Source of the DNA: Calamus simplicifolius
Taxonomy: Eukaryota > Streptophyta > Magnoliopsida > Arecales > Arecaceae
NCBI GenBank assembly: GCA_900491605.1
Contig: UESW01003882.1
Coordinates: 1,448,579 to 1,512,578, forward strand
Direction: 5' to 3'
Length of the DNA: 64,000 bases
Both the position numbers and the translations under genes were made by a program. The notes beneath the pieces were generated by a model. It did not search any database and was not told the DNA's origin. It saw only the letters and a list, made by a program, of their open reading frames with translations. Of this stretch, positions 22,031 through 36,400 are shown piece by piece. Every line of letters starts with the position of its first letter. The stretch's first letter is position 1.

Positions 22031-24506
22031 TCATCCTCTCCGCTGCCCTAGCCTCACTCTTTTTGTCAAAGAAACAAAGTCAGTTTTGTCAGAAGAAAAA
22101 CAAAACGGAGGAACGAATAAAATGCATACCTCGGCAACAACCTCAGCTTGCTGAGCAGCCCTCTTCTCCGCCTCTATAGCCTGCTCCTGAAGTTTCTTCT
22201 TCTTCTTTTTATATTGGTGGAGCTTTCTCAAGGCATACTCTAGCTTTGCCCGATCCTCTTTTGCCTTGCATTATGCAGATGCAAGATCGGCTATAGCATT
22301 AGTAGCCTACCATTGGCTAAATTCAAACTTGCGACCTTCGTCAGTAAGTTTCTTATTCAATATACTTATTTCTTCTGTGGCCTCCACTTGAAGCTTCGAC
22401 AATTCTGATCGGGCCTTCTCGGTTGACTTACTGGCTTCCTCAAGCTCATCCCTAACCGTGGTTAGTTCCTCAGAAAGTTGACTAAGCAAGGCCTCTTTAT
22501 TCCGAAGCTCGACCTTGCTTAATGCCTAGTCCCGAGTCTCCGATGCTGAGTTTAGATGCTCGTATAATGCCTTCTGAAGGATCATTTGCCTACGAAAGAA
22601 CGAGGTAAGAAAGCTCAGAGACAATTGGATAAACCTAATGAGAGAAGAAGATAGGCATGTTTACCCAAAAGGTAGAAATGTTCATTCCCTCAGGAGGTCA
22701 AGATTCTTGAGTCCAGGCTAATCCTCCAGATCATCGGGGACCTCAAATCCCTCGATTATGAAGGATATAGTATCTAGGTCAGCTTCACCACTCTCTGCTC
22801 CTGAAGGACCTTCCCCGGAACAGAAGATGAAGCGAAATAGCTAAAGCCATGACCACAACGACCTCATCTTAATGTCAAGAGTTGAGGGTCGAGGAATGTC
22901 GGCTCGGTCGACCCCCTTTGCCAAGAGCCCTTTTTGACCCTCGGCACTTCTCTCGACCTCTTTCCGCTCCTCGGGGAGAGACCCCTCCGTAGATGGGGGG
23001 ATGGCATCGCTGCTCGCCACAATGGCTGCCTCGATCCCCTCAGACTCTACTATCTGCTTTATACGATGCTGGCCATCGAGAGTGATCTCGATTGAGATAT
23101 TGGAGATTGGGTAGAAAAACTTATTTATTGAAACATTTTCTTCTCGGAACTCGTCCCTCGACTCCAATGAGCGGATACTCTCCGACTCTTGGGACTACGC
23201 CAACTGCAAGCTCCGCTATGCCTTTGCCAGCTTCTTTTCCTCTTGGGCTGGTGCTGCAGTCACGGCTTCCTTCATCATCTCTTCTATTAGCGCCGGGACC
23301 AAGGTGGGGCTCGGCCTTGAATCTTTCTTGCCACCCCTTCTCTAAGAACTCAAGGAGTTGGGTCTCGCCCTCTTCTTTGAAAGACTCAGCAAGAACAAAG
23401 AAGACTCATGGCCAAGTTTGGCCTTTTCTTTCTGGTCAAGACTCAGCAAAAAAAAGGAAGACTTGGAACCAGGCTTCGCCCTCTTTTTCGAGGGGCTCAG
23501 TAAGGTCGGGCGTTGTTGCTTCTCACACCTCTTCTCACTTGAGTCATGTTTCAAGGCCTTGCCGAACTCAAGGCTGATGCGTGGATCCTCATCAACTAGG
23601 CTCGCATCGAGTGCCAGGGCCACTGCCTCACGATGGAGGACCCGATCACCGTCGAGTACATCACCACCTCGACACTTCTTTCCTTTCTTCTTGCTTGAGC
23701 TGTCCTTCAGCATCTCCCTCATTCGGGATTCAAGACTTGATTCAGCCATTAAAAATAGAGAACGACCGAAAATTAGTCGTGCCTCAGTGAATGAGGTTGA
23801 AGTTCAAAAGGATATGAATCATACTCACCTCGAGGATCGATTCTGCTGAGATCAGCGTTAAAGAGCGCATCTTCAGCTAAGAGAACCCCGACCAAGAGCG
23901 TGTTTTTGCTAGAAAGCACCTTGAGGTGATCGATTCTTACCTCGACAACCTCGGAGGTCTGTTCAGATCCTTGGAAAACTTTCTCCACGATCGAGGAAAG
24001 GAGCATCCGCAGCTCCATTGAACAATAAAAAATCGGGGCTTCCATCCCTTTATCAAGGATGGAACCCCTGAGACCCTCTTAAAAGTCCTCCGAGGATTGA
24101 TGTAGGGCCAAAAAGAGTTCCTCGAAAAGACGATGTTGTGACACGACCGGAACAACGACATTGTCGCCGTTACTCCTACAAGTTGGCACATAGAGTTGAA
24201 TCCCGTAATGTGTCGCCAGATGTTCGGAGCCACCAACAAGGGGTAAATACCATAAAACTTCATTACCTCCTTGACGATCGGGTGAAGAGGGAGGCGGACT
24301 CCCGCTTTGAAGCATTCCTCGTAAAAGAAAGTCCCGAACTCTAGTTCATCCATCACTCTCTGCTTAGGACTCGGTACTCGCAGTTTGTAATTACTGGGAT
24401 TCTAGTACTCATGACGGATCCTCTCCAGATCCATCGAAGTCATTGTCGAAGCTATGCGAGTCGGTCGCTCCATATCCTCAGAACGAATGATAATAGAGCT
24501 AGCCAT
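22031..24506 (-). pseudogene. antisense ORF of element B (gypsy-associated plant transposon protein, coiled-coil)
   Basis: Read from 24506 it opens MASSIIIRSEDMERP and continues through FGTFFYEECFKAGVRLPLHP, VKEVMKFYGIYPLLVAPN and GFNSMCQLVGVTATM. This is the same domain as at 55616-55900 in element C and resembles the Pfam family called putative gypsy type transposon (Transposase_28, PF04195). A splice donor-like GGTGAGTATG follows RIDPR near 23830. The next exon-like frame (23749-23342) holds SSKKKGKKCRGG and SPSKKRAKPGSK, nuclear-signal-like basic clusters. The C-terminal part (22489-22307, 22231-22031) is heptad-like coiled coil (LSEELTTVRDELEEASKSTE). Stops occur, for example after RIRHEY. 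Biochemical function is unknown. Antisense extra ORFs in Tat elements have been described, so the type is known. Confidence 0.65.
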
Positions 24507-24902
24507 GGTCTTCTTCAACTGAGAACACTTAATCTTAGAAGAAAGAGTAGCACCAAAGGTTTGAAAAGATGTGACTGTGGAAGATACTAGTCTTCCTCCT
24601 TTTAAAGCCACTACATGAGGAGACAGAATGTTATCAGCGAAAAACCTTAAGAGCCGTGAGCCTTCGGTTCAAGCACCGTGATCTTTGACTCTGCCACATG
24701 TTATTCTGCCAATCGCTCTTGATCGAGTCCCGAGAAGGCTCCTCTCGTTTGATGGGCTAGGATGGGGGTGTGACAGTTTGGCATTAATGGCATCATTATG
24801 GTACGTCTTTTCGAATCCCGCCCTCGCTAATAAAATTTGGCCACTAGGACTCTACTCCTTATGCTCAAAATCAAACTTTGAACTAGAGAGTGGGAGGGCA
24901 AG
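24507..24902 (+). other. pre-LTR region and polypurine tract of element B
   Basis: The antisense promoter for the ORF at 22031-24506 should lie here. The stretch ends AGAGAGTGGGAGGGCAAG (about 24885-24902), the polypurine tract that primes plus-strand DNA, directly before the LTR start. The same arrangement, CTAGGGAGGGGGGGC, precedes the 3' LTR of element C. Confidence 0.55.
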
Positions 24903-25666
24903 TGATGCGAGGTAAAAAAATCTTCGCATAAAATGGCTAACGTAGGCAAATAGGTCGGGCCCACATTGGGACTACGATCGACCCTCAAAAACCAAAGGAC
25001 GCCTCCACCGACTCGGCATCTTCGCCCGTGCCTTGCCAAATTGAGCTTCGCCAATTGAGCCTTAGCTGATCGACCTTCAGCTTCATCGAATCTCGCTCCC
25101 GAGCCAAAGCGATCGAACCTTAACAGTTGGGAGCTACCTGACTGACTCTCTCTTTAGTTGACCTTTGGTCTGTGCCGGATATCTTGGCCATCAGATTACT
25201 AGAATCATGAGGATCTCGAAACTCCTTCCCGAAGTAGTCTTCCACATATGGAAACGGAAGTCGGATAAGGCTCTCCCTTTCATGATTTATGGGATTATGA
25301 ATCCCCCCAATAAAGTATAAGACAATTTGGCTTTATCATCGCCCAACTTCCACAACAACTCTCCGAAAATCAAGCAACAGCTTACTATATCCTTTTCCTT
25401 TAAATATCGAGCTCGAGAGCCCTAAAGAGAGGGAGCAATTCTATGAGAACCTCTCCTCATCTTTTTAGAACCTTCTTCCTATTATCTGGAGCTGAAGATT
25501 ATCCACTGACTTAAGCATCGGAGGGTCCTTCGTGGGGATCATCCATCTCCTTTTCTATGATAGAACGCTGTTTTGCAGGTCCCTCATGGATGAAAGAACA
25601 CCATCTGGATCCAGACGTGCACTATCATCTTGTGCTCAAGTTGGAGAACGAAAATCTACAACAACA
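24903..25666 (+). repeat. 3' LTR of element B
   Basis: It starts TGATGCGAGGTAAAA after the polypurine tract and ends CTACAACAACA, length about 764 bp. It holds the segment CACTGACTTAAGCATCGGAGGGTCC at about 25507-25531, shared with CACTGACTTGAGCGTCGGAGGGTC in element C LTRs. No second copy is present in the window, so the right end is set by the terminal CA. Confidence 0.55.
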
Positions 25667-27287
25667 ATAGTCAACCTGACAATTGAATGAAAAAATCACC
25701 CTCTATCTAAGAAGAGTCTAGTTGAAAGCAATTAAGCATAACACTCAATATAAAAGATAAAGAAACAAAGAACGTTTAAATCTGCTTAACTTAAAGCAGA
25801 TAAAAGGTTTTTTTCTCGTTGTATCTAGGTTACCAACACAAGACTATTCCTTAAAGAGAATGTGCATGTATGGATGCAACAAAAAATGTTGTAGGTAAGA
25901 CGTGCCATGCAATTCCAAGCCTAAGAAATAAATGATTGGTATCTCATTCATTCAATGTAGCGTACTTAACTTGAGAAGGAAAACTTAAGGGTATCCCTGA
26001 CGTTGAGAAACTTGTCATTTAAAACATACGTCAGTGGAGAGTCCCATTTGTTTGCATGCATGTTGGCCGTTAGGATTGCTAATCCTTTCTGTGATGGTGA
26101 ATGCTCGTAGGAAATTTTTTGTGGACAAGAAGCAATACCTTCCAATCAAGAACATATTTTTTGGTTCACGTTTTAGCAATTTACTTCAATTAAGAGATTC
26201 CAGAGTCCAATACTCATACATACATACTTTGCACGCCTGAAAATGTTATGATCAGTGGGTACCGATAAGGATTCCAGGATGGATAGCTTTTCTTCTTTTT
26301 TCCTCCTCCCATCATCATCATCATCATTCTGTCTCATTTAGACTCTCAGGAGACGGGTAGCAAAATGCAATCCTTCGGTTATAGGCAATCCTATTAATAT
26401 CAACGCCAAGGCAAGAAAGATGAGGAAAGGGAATGGTGCAAAGTTCTCAATTTTGTAGATGAATAAAAAAAGAAACAGTATCGAACCTTTTTGCCTTGAA
26501 TCTATCATACCAAATAAGCATAATCCGGGGATGTGAGTAAACAAAGTTCATGAAAACAACATTTGTTTGAATAAATAATTTAAAATTGAGAAGGAAATGA
26601 AGGGAAATGAGAAGGAAGTGGTTTCTTGCCCTCCTAACAATCAGACAAAACCTGAAACAGAGTCAACCTGGCAGGCAGCTCAGACAAAACCTTGATTGGT
26701 CAGTCCAGAATGACCAAGCCTGGTGCCCTGGGTATGACTACCGAAAGACTTTTGCAGAAGCTCATTCATAACTTTTTGCGACATAACGCATTTGAGCCAA
26801 ACAGCAGAATTATTGCCAGATTAAGGTTTTCATCGGGACGCTCAGGACCTGCCCACAAAATGATCGATGCAAATACGGCTCAAGAATTTGATTGGAAATC
26901 GTCTCATTTGAAGTCCGCAATCCAATATTAGAAGACCCATGGGGCAGTGCACAGCTCAGCTACTCACGTTGGGAAAATTCTAAACGTCCTGAGATTAAAC
27001 ACCGTTACTGTCTTCGCCGCTTCGAATTATTATTAATTTTATGTTTTTCTCCAAGCGAATCATATCCTAACAAATTAAGATATCCATCTAGCTGGTTGAA
27101 TCATTAAGAACATAAGCGGTGGGCTCAGAAATATTGCACAAATCTTGGATCAAGCACAAACAATCACACTGCTGTTCAACATTTGTGTAGATACAGTGCC
27201 TGCGTGCCATGGAACAAGCCAGCTTCATGTGGTGTGTACAGGGGCGACAAATTGTCTTTCCCCATTGAAAGGAATGCTCCAACTGAG
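25667..27287. other. intergenic DNA between element B and the GID9 homologue, including its 3' flank
   Basis: No gene seen. The 3' untranslated region of the minus-strand gene must lie at the right side of this stretch. I found no canonical AATAAA on the minus strand close to the stop codon. A (CAT)n run lies near 26310. Confidence 0.45.
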
Positions 27288-27389
27288 TTACGAGATGTAA
27301 GCCTTGACAAGCTCAGAGAAATTGAAGGTTTCACCGGTCCTGGGACAAGTAACTTTGCCATCATTTTTGCTGGCCATTTCTTCAAGAGC
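27288..27389 (-). CDS. GID9: GID9 homologue exon 7 (RING, last part, stop)
   Basis: 33 codons plus TAA. It holds ALEEMASKNDG, TCPRTG and the family C-terminus ELVKAYIS. Acceptor TGTCAG|GCT after a 96-bp intron. Confidence 0.92.
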   Translation of the reverse strand, partial: ALEEMASKNDGKVTCPRTGETFNFSELVKAYIS

Positions 27390-30300
27390 CTGACATACAA
27401 TCAAAAGAGAATCAACCGTCAGCGTCCGAGTAAATGTTCCATTGCCTTATTCTTAAAAATTTCATGCCCTCAAAGCAGTTCTTACTTTAGTGCTATATAC
27501 ATAGCCATTTGGCAAAACTAGTGGCGGATTCTCTGTGTCCATCAGCTCTTTGGTTATGTAGCAAACAAGCTTAGAATGGTGCTGCTTTGAGAATGGCAAT
27601 GGTGCCGCCAATTTGCGGAAGCCCTCCTGTGACAGTGGGTCTTCTTTGGTACAACCCTCTTCAAAACAAAATCTTAGCAAGGTCAAGAGAAAAACAGCAT
27701 CACAGAATAAGTCTTTGATGACACAGTAAGTCATGTCATTTGTAAATTCATAAAATTAACAAAATAAGAAAAAAGACAGTTCCAATTAAACTTTCTTCTT
27801 GAGTTAGAAGGTGTGTAATGAGGATACGGAGTCTTCAGGGCCGATAAGCCTGCTTGCAGATAGATATTCAGCAAAGGTTCAAGGGTCATGCCAAACAATC
27901 TACAAAATTCCTGCTTGAACTGCTCTACCAGATAGTCCCACTGTATTGGCTCGAAAAGAATCTACAACCCAGATAATATCATATTAAGATAAAATGCCCA
28001 ATAGTAAAAGGATCTCTGGCACTATGATTCATGATAGACATTTATAGAACAGAAATTTTTAACCCTTATCTTCCTCGCCATATATGTTTTTTAACAAAAC
28101 AAAAAACCCCAGCCCTTTATTGGATGATGGTAGCGTTATCAGAGGCATACGCAGGCACAAGGCGCAGGTGAAACCGAACCCCATCACGTAACCGTAGCAG
28201 GGGAAATTTCTTTTATAGATGTGCACAAAAAGCCTCAACAAGGTAATGGCAAGTACCTTGTTGGGCTCTAAGGCTCAAAAAAGATGTGGCTTTCTTATAA
28301 AGCTCAATCACCTGATTAGACCTACAAGAATAAATCTCAGCCACTGATCAAAGCTCCACAGTTAGAAAGCAAGAATAAATTTCAGCCACCAAAGCCATCA
28401 ACCAGGTAGGCTTCTTTGTATTGTCTAAGTCTGAATACTAATGCCTTTTTTGTATTGCGTTTATAAATTAATATTTCATTGTCTAATATGTTTAGAACCG
28501 CTTATCCATTATTATTGATATGTATATTTATATTTTTGCAACTGAACTTCATTAAGGCATGCGCCTTGTACCTAGGCTCCAAAAGACCTTGGCATCCTAG
28601 TGCAAGCCTTTAACAACTTTGGGCGGTAGATAAGAGTCAACCAAAACAATTTTAAGTTTTTAAAAAAAAACTGATCCATTTAAAAAGAATACTAAGTCTA
28701 ATGAAAGACTAACATGAAAAATAGAGAGAGTAGCAAAGAATTTAGAACCAACATCTAGCAATTTCATGGAAACTATGGCACACCTGCTGAACAGTTCTGG
28801 AACCTTATCGCCAAGATCTCAAAACTACGACAGAGGACAAAACTTATCAACTCTAAATAAACATTCCGTGAATCAGAGATGGCAGTTAGCCACATGATCA
28901 AGAAAAAGAGCCTTAAAACTAGAAATTCTATGAGAAACAAGCATGCCTTCTCTCTTAGACATGGTTTTTATCTCGGCCAAGGTGTTAACTGAGATATTAG
29001 TATGTTTCATTCTCAAGAACTGATTGAAAAGATATCAGCTCATATTATAATGGCAAATATATACTAATATATTCCAAGATATCACCGGTATGATATTAAT
29101 TTATCAGCCAAGATATTGTCACAATCTTATTATGTTCTTCCACATCACTAATTATTAAATCCAATGCATAAAACAATAGTCAATCCTCTCCTATTTTAGC
29201 TAAGGTTTTCGATATTTCGATTGCTATACATTTGACTAGATATAATGATATCTCAGTGAATATCAGTCCTTCGGCCTTCCAATACGATGGTCCTACAGGT
29301 TTTTCTGTTGGTACCAGAACTGGTTGCCATGTTACCATGGCCAGTCCAAAACTGGATGAGAAAGGTAGAGGGTTGACATTAGGTTGACAGCCAGCAAAAA
29401 AAATAAAAATATGAAATATATCCAAATTTGACACATGAGGAATGCTAGGTAAATCAGGATGTGGTTATTGGCATTGGTCACCCACAAAGTTAATGACATC
29501 TTTGAAAGTAAAATCTTTAGATATCCATTTAGTTCATCCAAATTTACCATCTTCGTCAGGATCACTCTTAACTTCTTTGATGGTCATCATCATGCTTGTC
29601 ACAATACAACATACTTTTTTATATTTCCTTTTTTTTAATGTCAAGAATAATGTTACCATGCTTTCTATATTTTTCATGCACGGCTAAAGTTAAGAGGCCA
29701 ATGCAAAGAACACAGACCACTGAGAAGATATAAAGCTCAGGAGCTCCAGATATAATAACAACATTTCCCTCTTCTTCAATAAATAAACTAAAACACAACA
29801 AAAACTAAACAGAAGACATTCAAATTTCTGATAGAGAATAGCAAGACAACCAAACAATATAACAAATGGATAACTGGTTTTTAAACAGCAACTCACCCAA
29901 AAGTATCTGCCTATTGAGCTTAAATTATGCATTGACCAGAGAGTGGGACCTACCTTGTAAGCTGGACATTCAGTATTGCTCGTAAAAGCTAAGGTTGCCA
30001 TAACACGCTGCAAGTCTTTCATATAAGTTGCTCCCCAGGGTGCAAGATACTTCCGAGCATATTGTATGGCCCGCAAGTTGTAGTCAGCTCTTACCAGCTC
30101 TATGAACTCCTGAAGCCTCAATTGAAACTCAAGTTTACTCTGCAAATCAGTGAAATGATATTAGCATAGTTGGGCTTCACAAACTTGGAGTATTCATATA
30201 AGTCCATTCCATCTACAAATTTGCCAGACTGCCAACTACTGCAACTTTGAAACAAAATGGGGACATTTTATTGTGAGAAGCTAAGCAAGGATACAACATC

Positions 30301-30448
30301 AAGAAAACAGCCTCAAGGGAGCCCTTTGTTTTGATAAATCTTGATAATAATTATTCTTAGGTAAACTAAACCCTTGCAGTGATCTGCAACAACAATCTTA
30401 TAATATGACTATATGACCATAAGAATAATTCTAAGGTAAACTAAGAGC

Positions 30449-30483
<35 letters not shown>

Positions 30484-33400
30484 TTAATACTAGGTCATGC
30501 TTTAAATGTAAAACAATCAATATGCAGGACATGAGACCATAACAATATGCCACACAATACAGTGATCATAGATTTGCAACCTCTTTTCTGATCCAAAAGA
30601 ACTGGCTTCCTCCTGAATGAAATAAAACAGAAGAAACATCGAGGCGAGTAGAAATTGCATACACAAGAAAAAGGTGTAACAGCAGACCAAGCTGGTAAGC
30701 ATGGTGTTTGTAGACAGGCAGAAAAGCAGATGAAGAGTAAATTATACAGAGAGTATCACATTCTCACAGTTGTATTTCAACTTGAATTCTACTAGCCAAT
30801 CCCATTCAACTTAAATTTGAACTGGAACTTGAAAGATTCTCTGATAGTGTGAACATTCCCTCATCATATCAAGCTTTCCTTGTTCTAGTCAAATATAAGA
30901 AAGCACCGTGCTAGTAGCTTTAACTTCCAATAAAGAGTAATGAAGAAACGACACTACAACAAAAATTAAAAATCAAGAGGTTCAACATACCTTAGATTTC
31001 TTCAACCTGGACTTGTTCTCCGCACACCAAGCAAGAGCAGGACCTACCTCCTTATTTTGAAGAGAATCAATTACCTTTTTTGCTTCAAGGAAGACATCAA
31101 CATCAACGAGATCCTAACATAGACATGTATCCAAGGTTAATAAAGAGAAGTGTAGCAACCGTTAAGTGTATAAAGAAGAGATGGAACATTTAAATCATGG
31201 CCAAGATAGAAAGCATTTGGCATATTATTCAAAATATAATTACATAAACTCAAAGGTTGAGATTTTCAAAATTCAAACTAATTAGAAATTTGCATGGCCA
31301 GGATCATAATTCTGAATGTCTAGCAATTTTTAAATCAGGATTTTCAATTCTTGCTCCAAAAAATAGAAAAAGAGAAAGCCAATTGTTACATTGAGTCTCC
31401 TGCTTTGGATAAAAGGGAATCTGGTGTTTTTTGCTCCTTTGCCAAAGCGAGTTGTTTCCATGACAATGTCTCCTGCAGATTCTATGTTGATACAGTTTAT
31501 TTCTGTATCTGCAACCACTAGCATCTAAGGTCCTTGAAACATTCTCCTTGTCACATCCATTTTCATCTCTAGTGATAGAAGTTTAGCAAAAAAAGGTACA
31601 GGAGAGGGGAAAGATAAGTTTCAACACATGGTAGGGTGAGTGAAAAGCACATGAAGGATGCACCTAAAATGAAAAGGAACAAGAAAACAGAGAGCAAAGC
31701 CATTTTAACATCAAGGACAGAAACCGGAAAGAGGAACAGAATGAAAGAAAGTGATGGATATCTTATTGGAATCAAACTAACAATGCTTTATAGATATGAA
31801 AATGAAAATGAAAATATCACAGCTATTAAAAATTCACTGCAATAGATAAAATTGCAAACTACAAAATCTATATGGAGGGAATCATCATTCAATGCAGAAG
31901 AACAAATCAATAGTCAGAAATAGAAGTGAAAGCAATGAAAAGACCACTCATCTCCACATACACATCTTGAAGTTGAAGCATTATACCATTCATCCCAAAA
32001 TGTTATTCCCTCCATGGTACGAGATACGAGACCAAACCACCTGGTTCGATCAATATCTACCATACTGACCACAAACCGGTTAGTGGTCTCGATACAAAAT
32101 GAGGCCCAAACTGGTCCTTACCAAGCCAAATTGCTCAAACTGAGCAGTTTTGGACAGTTCAGACTGGTGAGGGCCCGATTCAGGCCTGATTAACTTTCTC
32201 CTCAATAACCGAGGAAGAATGTCACCATACCCGTTTCCCTCTTTGTTTCATCATGAGCAACATAAGAGGAGAGAAAAAAAATCCGTATGTATCAAGATCT
32301 TCTCAACACTCAGCATCATCATCATCCTATACCGGATCATATCCTCCCATCATGGATTATGACTCATATGCACACACATCCTCTCAGCCTTCATTTTTGA
32401 GTAGGTACTATCCTCTCTAACTTCCATCAGACTATTGATCAGACCTTGCCCAGTCATTTTGCAGATTCTTGCCACTGTACCCAACAAAACAACAGTATCT
32501 GCATGGCTATCCAATAAAGATGGCCTACCAGAATCCTAGGCGGGCACAATACTAAGGCCAGATCAAATCTTAGGACTCGATACTGATGCTTGACTTGGAA
32601 TTAAATATATACATATATATTGCATTTTCAATTTTTAATATCTGTATTTTACATTTTCAATGTTATACTTAGTTACTTTAATATGTATTATATATTCACA
32701 CTATTCTTTAGGCATGTAACGTTAAAAAATTAAATTATATTGCATTTAAACATCAAAAATAAACTCAGAAAACCTATATTCCACTCAAAACTAAATAAAG
32801 AAAGCTTAAAAATCTTGAAAAACAAAAAATAAAAACAAAAACAAAAACAAAAACAGATTTCTTTGTGTAACAATATCGGTTGGTATGGTAATGATGTTGT
32901 AAAACATATGGTATCAAGCCACATCATATTGTACCAATCTTCCACTAATACATAGTCAAGTATTGAGACTGCAAACCTTGATTAAAACCTTGATTACCCT
33001 TTCAAATTTTTTTGATACAAGTAAAATATCTCCCTAAACTTTAACTTAAAAGGAAGAAATGAATGAAGCCTTCATAGTATAGGAGCAAAAAATAATGTAA
33101 ATAAGCTACTATGAAAGTGCTTGCCCCTTCTAACAATGTTGTACACCCTTCCTATCAATCTTCTTCACATGGCCTGCAATCTAAATTGCACTCATTCATT
33201 CTTGAAGGGTTTGGTATTGAACAGAGGACGAACCATGCCTCCACTGGTTCCTCAAAGTGTACATCTTAATACCTTCACTTCTTAGTAGTAATGATACCAT
33301 AAAACCAACGATTCAAGAATGCACCGTAACACCTTCACATCTTAGTAGTGATGATAACATAAAACCAAAGACATGGCCAATAGTCAAAGTAAAAGAGAGT

Positions 33401-36400
33401 TCCCTTTAGAACCCTTCTAGACCTAGAACTATGGCCAATTACCTTCTTTTCTCCTATATTGTATGTCCATTTTTACCTCATTCTTGTCCTCAGGCCATCC
33501 TCCTTCAAATCACATTAATGCACCACAGCAAAGAAGAAATCAATTATAACGAATCAGCTCAAGTCCTGTAAAGGACCACTTTTTTTTATTTTTTTTTTCT
33601 TCCTTTCTTCTGAACTTACAGAATACTTTTATTAGCATCTGCACGAAATAGCATGGTTGTTACCTACACAAAGTTTGGACCCTCATCATAGAATTAGTAT
33701 CAATGAAGTAGAAGCTATGATGTTGAGACAAGCACTGCCTGGCAACCCACCCTTGTTTGATAGAATACCAGCAGAAAACAGGAACAAAGATCCAGATGGC
33801 ATCATGACTATTTCTTAAATTCCTAAACAAGATACTGTATTGAGTCTGTCAATCTTAATCTCATTGATGACTTTCTTTGCTTAGAACTTATGAATACAAG
33901 TTCCATAGAAAACCACCTACTTTCATTAATGCACAGTGACATCATAACATATGACGCATGCAAAAAAAACACCTAGCATTTTATCCATCTCAGCTTCACT
34001 CTACATCATCAAAAGAAGAACCTCCACATTTACATCTTCAGCAAGTCAATATGCTTATCCCTTCTTCTAAATCAAGGTTACAGTCATGTTTCGTTCCTAC
34101 ATTTCATGGCTTCAGAAATACTGACTAAAAGTGCCACCTCTCCATATCACAAGAAAATCAATTTTGGACCTTCTCTTTCAGCTGTTGACTTGATGTCTAA
34201 CCGGTCTCAAATGCTTTCCTTGAGTTTAAATCTTAATAGCCTATAAAGGTTCATAATGACATTCAAGAGGAAAAGCATATCATTGTAGCCTCCACTTGTT
34301 CAGCAACATGGCACGGTACCCTAGAACCAACCAGTTGTCAGATTCAAAAACTCTAGCCATGTTGACAACTTGGACCATACTTAATCTCTCCATTATCTTC
34401 AGTTGTTCACCTCAAACAAGGCAATGAAGCCTATTATTGATTGCAATACCTGGGAAGAAATCTCTCTTCCAAAAGAGTCCAGTCATCTGCAGTGACCGGT
34501 TCATGCTGTCCACATTGCTGACTGACCCTTCATTACAACTCTACCACATATGAGCAACCTAATTTAGCCTCATCATATGTAAAAACTTCAGACCCTCCAT
34601 CAATTGATACAGTGAAAAGAAGTTGCCTACACCAAAGTCAGTAGACTCAATTCTCAATTCAAATGCACTCCAACTATTATGTGTTAGATTATCAATGATG
34701 ATATTTTATGATGTGAAACAGAGAGTATCTATTTCTTAGTAGGGTGAAATTTTCAAATGTTGCTTTATTTTTGTAATTTTTCTATGTTTATGTAACTCCT
34801 TTAAATATTTTTGGATTAAAAAATCAATTTTAATTGAAATACAGAAATTATCAGGCACTTTTCTCAGGCCTTGACCAAAACAAACTATAAGACTTTCTGA
34901 TGCAGGTATTCTTTTCCACAAAACCAGTTTAGAATTAGCATTACTCATACAAGAATTAAATTCAGCAATATGCATCAGTATCATCATAAATAATAAGAAA
35001 CTACCAGTTGATTCTAAAACAGCTTCAAGAACACACTTTAGACACCCAAAATCAGAAATCTCAAATTTTGTCTTCAAATTATGCCAAGCTTTAATTATGT
35101 GCTTATAATACCACTAACCTAACCTATCAATATGATACCTTTTATATGCATGGGTTTCCAGTATACATCTCAAAAACATCAGTGCATACTGGAAATCATG
35201 ATGCACTCTAATTCTGGATAGCAGTTACCTCATCAAATATTAAATTCAAATTCAAATCCAAATCCAAAGGCATAAAGAGGCTTTATCCAGAGGTATGAAA
35301 GTTTGATTAAGAGTTCAAACTTTGATTGAACTCAATGATCAACGACCCCTCATATTAAAAAGACAACCCAAGAACAAAAGGTGGTACAAATGAAAGATCA
35401 TACAATTAACCATTTTCCAAAGCAAGTACTTTATAAATGACAACTCCTGTAGATCAAGTCATTATAACAATCTCCTATACACTTTATTACATGCTAATCA
35501 AGTAAAAAATAAAGTCACAGTTTCAGTCAAAGCCACCTATATCAACCCTTGAAGGAACCAAACTTGTATAACAATCTTGTCCTTTGACATCAAAAGTTTT
35601 AACAGAATAGAGTCATAAGAAAAAAAAGTAGACAAAACTTATAAAGTTTGAATCCCTGAAGGCAACAATAAGGTGAGTAATGGAACACCTAAAAAGGTAG
35701 TTTTTAGAGCAATTAGGACTCCAAAGAACCAGCTAACTGATTCCACCTAAAAATTAGATACTAAACCATATCTACTAATAAAAAAATTGTAAAATAAGAA
35801 AACAAAAGAAAAAAGGCCCAGTAATCTAGAAAAGAACATTCAAGAGTGACCTGGAATGGGGAAATGTACATAGAAACAAATCATTTCTTTACAATGTGCT
35901 GATTATGATCAGAGATCCATCAATTTGCCACTCCAATTTTCACCAGTTAGTCAGCAAACTTAATGGCCACGATTGGATATGATATATCTTGTAAAGGCAC
36001 CATTCAACTCAACTCAACTCAACTAATCTAAGCCTTTTCCCAACTTGTAAAGGCACCATTAAATCTTGGAATATGGTTTTCTATCATGAATTTGATTTTG
36101 ATATAGAATAATGAAGAAATGAAAAATATTAAGATAAGTTTTGATACTTCTTGGATATAGTCATGATCATCTAGGAAGTCTAAACTTATCTTTTAGGCAG
36201 TTATTCATAGTCAATGATACTCTTTTAAGGCGTTATCAAGTGTTGTATCATCTAAATTATCAGGATCTGGAATCTTGAGATTTCACTCTTTCTTCTGAAT
36301 ATCTAGTCATCTTTTCTCCAAATCTTTGGTGGTGAAATTACAAAACCTAGCTTCTATGCCTGAGATCCACCAAGATATGCATCTTTGCAACCTTTTTATC

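Larger units (their letters stand above)
20121..25666 (+). mobile_element. 3' part of a Tat-type gypsy element with antisense ORF and 3' LTR (element B)
   Basis: It has the same order as the 3' half of element C: integrase tail, CTCGG-type tandem array, antisense ORF on the minus strand, polypurine tract, LTR. It is collinear with element A, so A and B may be halves of one element with the integrase core lost around the inserted LTR. However, the A 5' LTR and the B 3' LTR do not match, which argues for two related elements joined by recombination. Confidence 0.7.

Noticed and set aside
34736..35077. 113-codon minus-strand open frame in GID9 intron 2
   Set aside because: No domain, AT-rich, no fitting splice sites with the flanking exons; the exon 2 to exon 3 junction is in phase without it.
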